Origin: Allobosea vaviloviae
Lineage (GTDB): Bacteria; Pseudomonadota; Alphaproteobacteria; Rhizobiales; Beijerinckiaceae
Assembly (NCBI RefSeq): GCF_001298265.1
Contig: NZ_LGSZ01000050.1
Span: 62,001 to 126,000 of the forward strand
Direction: 5' to 3'
Length of the DNA: 64,000 nt
Part shown: piece after piece, positions 61,864 to 64,000 of the stretch
How the letters are laid out: each line of letters begins with the position of its first letter
How positions within the stretch are numbered: the first letter of the stretch is position 1
The notes under the pieces: model-generated
What the model saw: the letters and a program-made list of their open reading frames with translations, nothing else
What the model was told of the DNA's origin: nothing
The model's database searches: none
Made by a program: the position numbers and the translations under genes

Positions 61864-62461
61864 CTCTGAGACACTCTCAAAACAGGCCAAATTTCGACGC
61901 TTTCACGGGATTTTGACCGTTTTTTAGATAACCAAGGGCTCTGTCGCGCACAGCAGTGGACCTATTTGGTGGACCTAAGTCAAGCGGTGGTCATCTGGTG
62001 AGGGCGACCCAAATCCCAACCTGTCCACTTCGGTGAGAGTCCGATTCCCATACCATTTGGCCCCGGTGCCGCTGCTCCGGTTGCCTCTGAAGCGTGTGGC
62101 GGCTTCCACCTCAGGAACCCGCTCACGCCGCGAAGCGATCGACAAGCGCCAACAGATTTCCGTAACTCGTGACGAAGTGGTAGGTGGTTAGTCCAAGCTC
62201 GCGCTGGCATATGGCCGCGGTGCTGCATTCAGCCTGCGCAAGCCGCATCCAAGCATCTTCACCGAGATCGTTTCTGACGGATCAAGCCATGACGGCTCGC
62301 GACAAGAGGGACGATATCTGTAGGATCGGCAGAAGAGCCGCCCCCCGTATGCTCGAAGCCTCGTTTCAAAGCCGCCTTCAAGGCAGGCAGATACGGCGGT
62401 TAACGCACCCGGATTAAGGGCCCTAATCGCGCCAATGCGAAACTCTTGCAATAACCCAGCT
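61864..62461. other. intergenic region with a possible gene fragment
   Basis: This roughly 600-bp stretch has mixed GC content and no complete gene. On the minus strand, 62,123-62,248, a 41-codon frame (start MRLAQAECSTAAICQREL, ending LALVDRFAA) looks protein-like but has no ribosome-binding site and no recognised family; it may be the 3' end of a deleted gene. Confidence 0.4.
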
Positions 62462-64000
62462 TTAGAGCGGTATCGACACCGCGGGTGAGAGGTTGAGGGC
62501 GAGTCGTCTTGCCTCGTTACGCGGAAGTTCGAAGTGTTCGATCATGGCCTCGAACAGGTGCGGTTCGGGCTGCCCCAGGGCCAACCGATAGTTAACCAGT
62601 TCGTCCTGCAGCCGTTTCAGCCTCAGCCCTCCGAGACTGAACGGCATTGAGAAGGTGACGCTGGTCGGATTGTGGCCCGCGGGGGACCACCAGCGCTCCA
62701 AGCCGAGCCCGTCACGTTTTGCGACGCGTGCCGTATCGAATATCGCCTGGAAAGGGCTGGACCATGGAGCCGACGCAGCCCCGCCGTACCGCTCGGCCAA
62801 CGCCCGTCGCACGGGGAGGCTCGCATACCGCGAAATGCGTCCTTCCCGCTGCTCGAAGTCCACCGCATTGCGAGGCAGATCCCAATGGACGACGCGGTCG
62901 CACCAAACGTGGAAGTCGAGTCCCTCCTGCCCGATCGACGTCGTCGCGAGCACGTGCGGCCAGAACGGCGAGTTGAAGCCCTCGCGCAGAATGTCGGACC
63001 GCATCTTCCGATTATCCTTGGACCTGTCGTTCCGGCGTTCGGCGCCGAGGTAGGGTACGGCTGCGTGGACGCGCGCGGACCGCAACCCGCGCGTCGTGCG
63101 GCGTTGGACGCGTCCCGGCCGCCCCACTATGCATTTCTCGAGGATGTCTAGCGCTCCGCCGCTGCCAACGAGCTTGGTCACGGCGACGTGTTCGTCGAGG
63201 GTGGCCTCCAAGCCCCCGTCGAGTACCGCTTGCCGAAGCGCCTCCGGATAGCCGCCTGTCCTTCTGAGTCGCTTGGCGTTCTGCATCGACGCGGCGAATT
63301 GGCGCTGACCGAGATATGGCCGCAGCTGACCCCAAGCGAACCGGAACTCTCGCATTGTGCGGTCGGAATTCCGCGTCACGTCGGGCTCGTGCCTGCGTAG
63401 CGTTCGCGCGACGACGATACCGGGTGCGCCCAGCATCCAGTCGGCCAGCGCGATGATCTCGGCTTTCGTCGCACTTCTCGTGGGCGTCTTTCGAAGCCAG
63501 GAATTCGGCTCGACGAGCTTGCGGAGCTGCCGGAGCGCCGCCGTGATTGCGGGAGCTGCACCAACAGCTTGCTCCAGGTCGAACGCCAGCCGCCACGGCT
63601 TTCGGGGCGCGCCGTCCGCAGGCGCGACGGAGATACCCTTACTCCTTAGCCATTTCTCCAGTTCCGCCCTGGCCCTGCGCCTCACCTCGTCGAGACCGAG
63701 GTTGCCGCCCCTCACCGGTTCGAATGCCAACGACAAAGTCGGGAACGGCATGAAGAGCGCCACGAGCGGCCAAGGCGCCTTCGCCGTCGGACGGAGGAAA
63801 GCCGCCGTTTTTCCCTTGTCTCGGCGATGTTCCGATCGTCGATCCACCTCGCCGCTCAGCCAGGCTGCGACAGCCGTCGGCGTCCCCTTGTAACGGCTGA
63901 AGAGAAGTGATTTTCCGTGCAGCCGCCCCTTTGACGCCAACTCGCCCCAGCGCCCGCCCAGCGTCCACCAAGGCCGCGTCGGCGCTAGCCAAGGCAGCGT
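62462..64000 (-). CDS. superfamily 2 helicase, C-terminal part (5' end outside the window)
   Basis: The frame is open to the right edge, so the protein is longer than the 512 residues seen. Helicase motif IV is near the beginning of the visible part (KSLLFSRYKGTPTAVAAWLS). A long insertion follows, then motif V (TTSIGQEGLDFH) and motif VI (QREGRISRY) with VVHWDLPRNAVDFE between them, the RecA2 signature of SNF2/RapA-like helicases. Motifs I to III must lie beyond the edge. Helicases of this sort occur in DNA-defence and mobile islands; the adjacent recombinase remnant fits that, but no partner gene is visible. The 3' end at 62,462 is intact. Confidence 0.8.
   Translation of the reverse strand, partial: TLPWLAPTRPWWTLGGRWGELASKGRLHGKSLLFSRYKGTPTAVAAWLSGEVDRRSEHRRDKGKTAAFLRPTAKAPWPLVALFMPFPTLSLAFEPVRGGNLGLDEVRRRARAELEKWLRSKGISVAPADGAPRKPWRLAFDLEQAVGAAPAITAALRQLRKLVEPNSWLRKTPTRSATKAEIIALADWMLGAPGIVVARTLRRHEPDVTRNSDRTMREFRFAWGQLRPYLGQRQFAASMQNAKRLRRTGGYPEALRQAVLDGGLEATLDEHVAVTKLVGSGGALDILEKCIVGRPGRVQRRTTRGLRSARVHAAVPYLGAERRNDRSKDNRKMRSDILREGFNSPFWPHVLATTSIGQEGLDFHVWCDRVVHWDLPRNAVDFEQREGRISRYASLPVRRALAERYGGAASAPWSSPFQAIFDTARVAKRDGLGLERWWSPAGHNPTSVTFSMPFSLGGLRLKRLQDELVNYRLALGQPEPHLFEAMIEHFELPRNEARRLALNLSPAVSIPL

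Noticed and set aside
61847-61920. Complete tRNA-Gln gene on the minus strand
   Set aside because: Only the 3'-terminal 17 bases match; T-loop, anticodon and D-arm sequences are absent.
1-64000. CRISPR arrays or intact insertion sequences
   Set aside because: No regularly spaced repeats and no transposase were found; the only mobile-element gene is the broken integrase.

Overview
This window is a stretch of high-GC alphaproteobacterial chromosome, most likely order Hyphomicrobiales and probably Bosea-like. That placement rests on protein style (IalB, HspQ, OpgGH, SdhE next to RecG, DUF502, Mfd, GlmU-GlmS) and is an inference; no rRNA is present to prove it. Conserved backbone genes alternate with accessory modules. 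No intact tRNA, rRNA, CRISPR array or intact insertion sequence was seen.

Layout. 1-1.9 kb: two small lipoproteins and an AT-rich insert carrying a Fic toxin with a VbhA-type antitoxin. 1.9-9.7 kb: aspS, rnd, an alpha-methylacyl-CoA racemase with an AEC transporter, a malyl-CoA lyase, hspQ and an IalB-family protein. 10-28 kb: a peptide-binding protein with an unusual truncated acyl-CoA-synthetase-like protein, then mfd, sdhE, recG, DUF502, a YbaN protein, glmU-glmS and opgGH. 27.8-31.5 kb: an operon related to E. coli yjfL-yjfM-yjfC, extended by a VOC protein and a second DUF350 protein.

31.8-39.2 kb is an arsenic island. It holds decayed aioB and aioA (arsenite oxidase) fragments and arsJ plus its dedicated GAPDH. 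Divergently from these, across a palindromic operator, run an atypical arsC paralogue, an ArsR-ArsC fusion, a glutaredoxin-type arsC, arsH and an arsB broken by a stop codon. As it stands the island can plausibly make and export 1-arseno-3-phosphoglycerate (GAPDH + ArsJ) and reduce arsenate, but its own arsenite pump and arsenite oxidase look dead. 39.2-45.5 kb: a 2-aminoethylphosphonate ABC importer co-transcribed with an inositol-monophosphatase-family enzyme, divergent from a PbfA-like PLP enzyme.

46-59.3 kb is a metal/redox region. A heavy-metal RND pump and adaptor sit with three small secreted His- or Cys-containing proteins behind a MerR-type promoter. Next comes an extracytoplasmic flavin module: a DUF2271 protein with an ApbE flavinylation motif, a PepSY-flavodoxin-FNR membrane reductase and ApbE. 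It adjoins a two-component system and a small PepSY protein. A repeated box, TTCAG-N6-GTCAGC, lies at nearly the same distance before the DUF2271 operon, the two-component operon and the small PepSY gene, so these appear to form one regulon. A VIT-family iron/manganese transporter follows. This regulon is the most interesting system in the window.

59.5-64 kb is a decayed integration site: an ankyrin gene without its 5' end fused precisely to a frameshifted tyrosine recombinase, fragments of a tRNA-Gln 3' end, and a superfamily 2 helicase that runs off the right edge.
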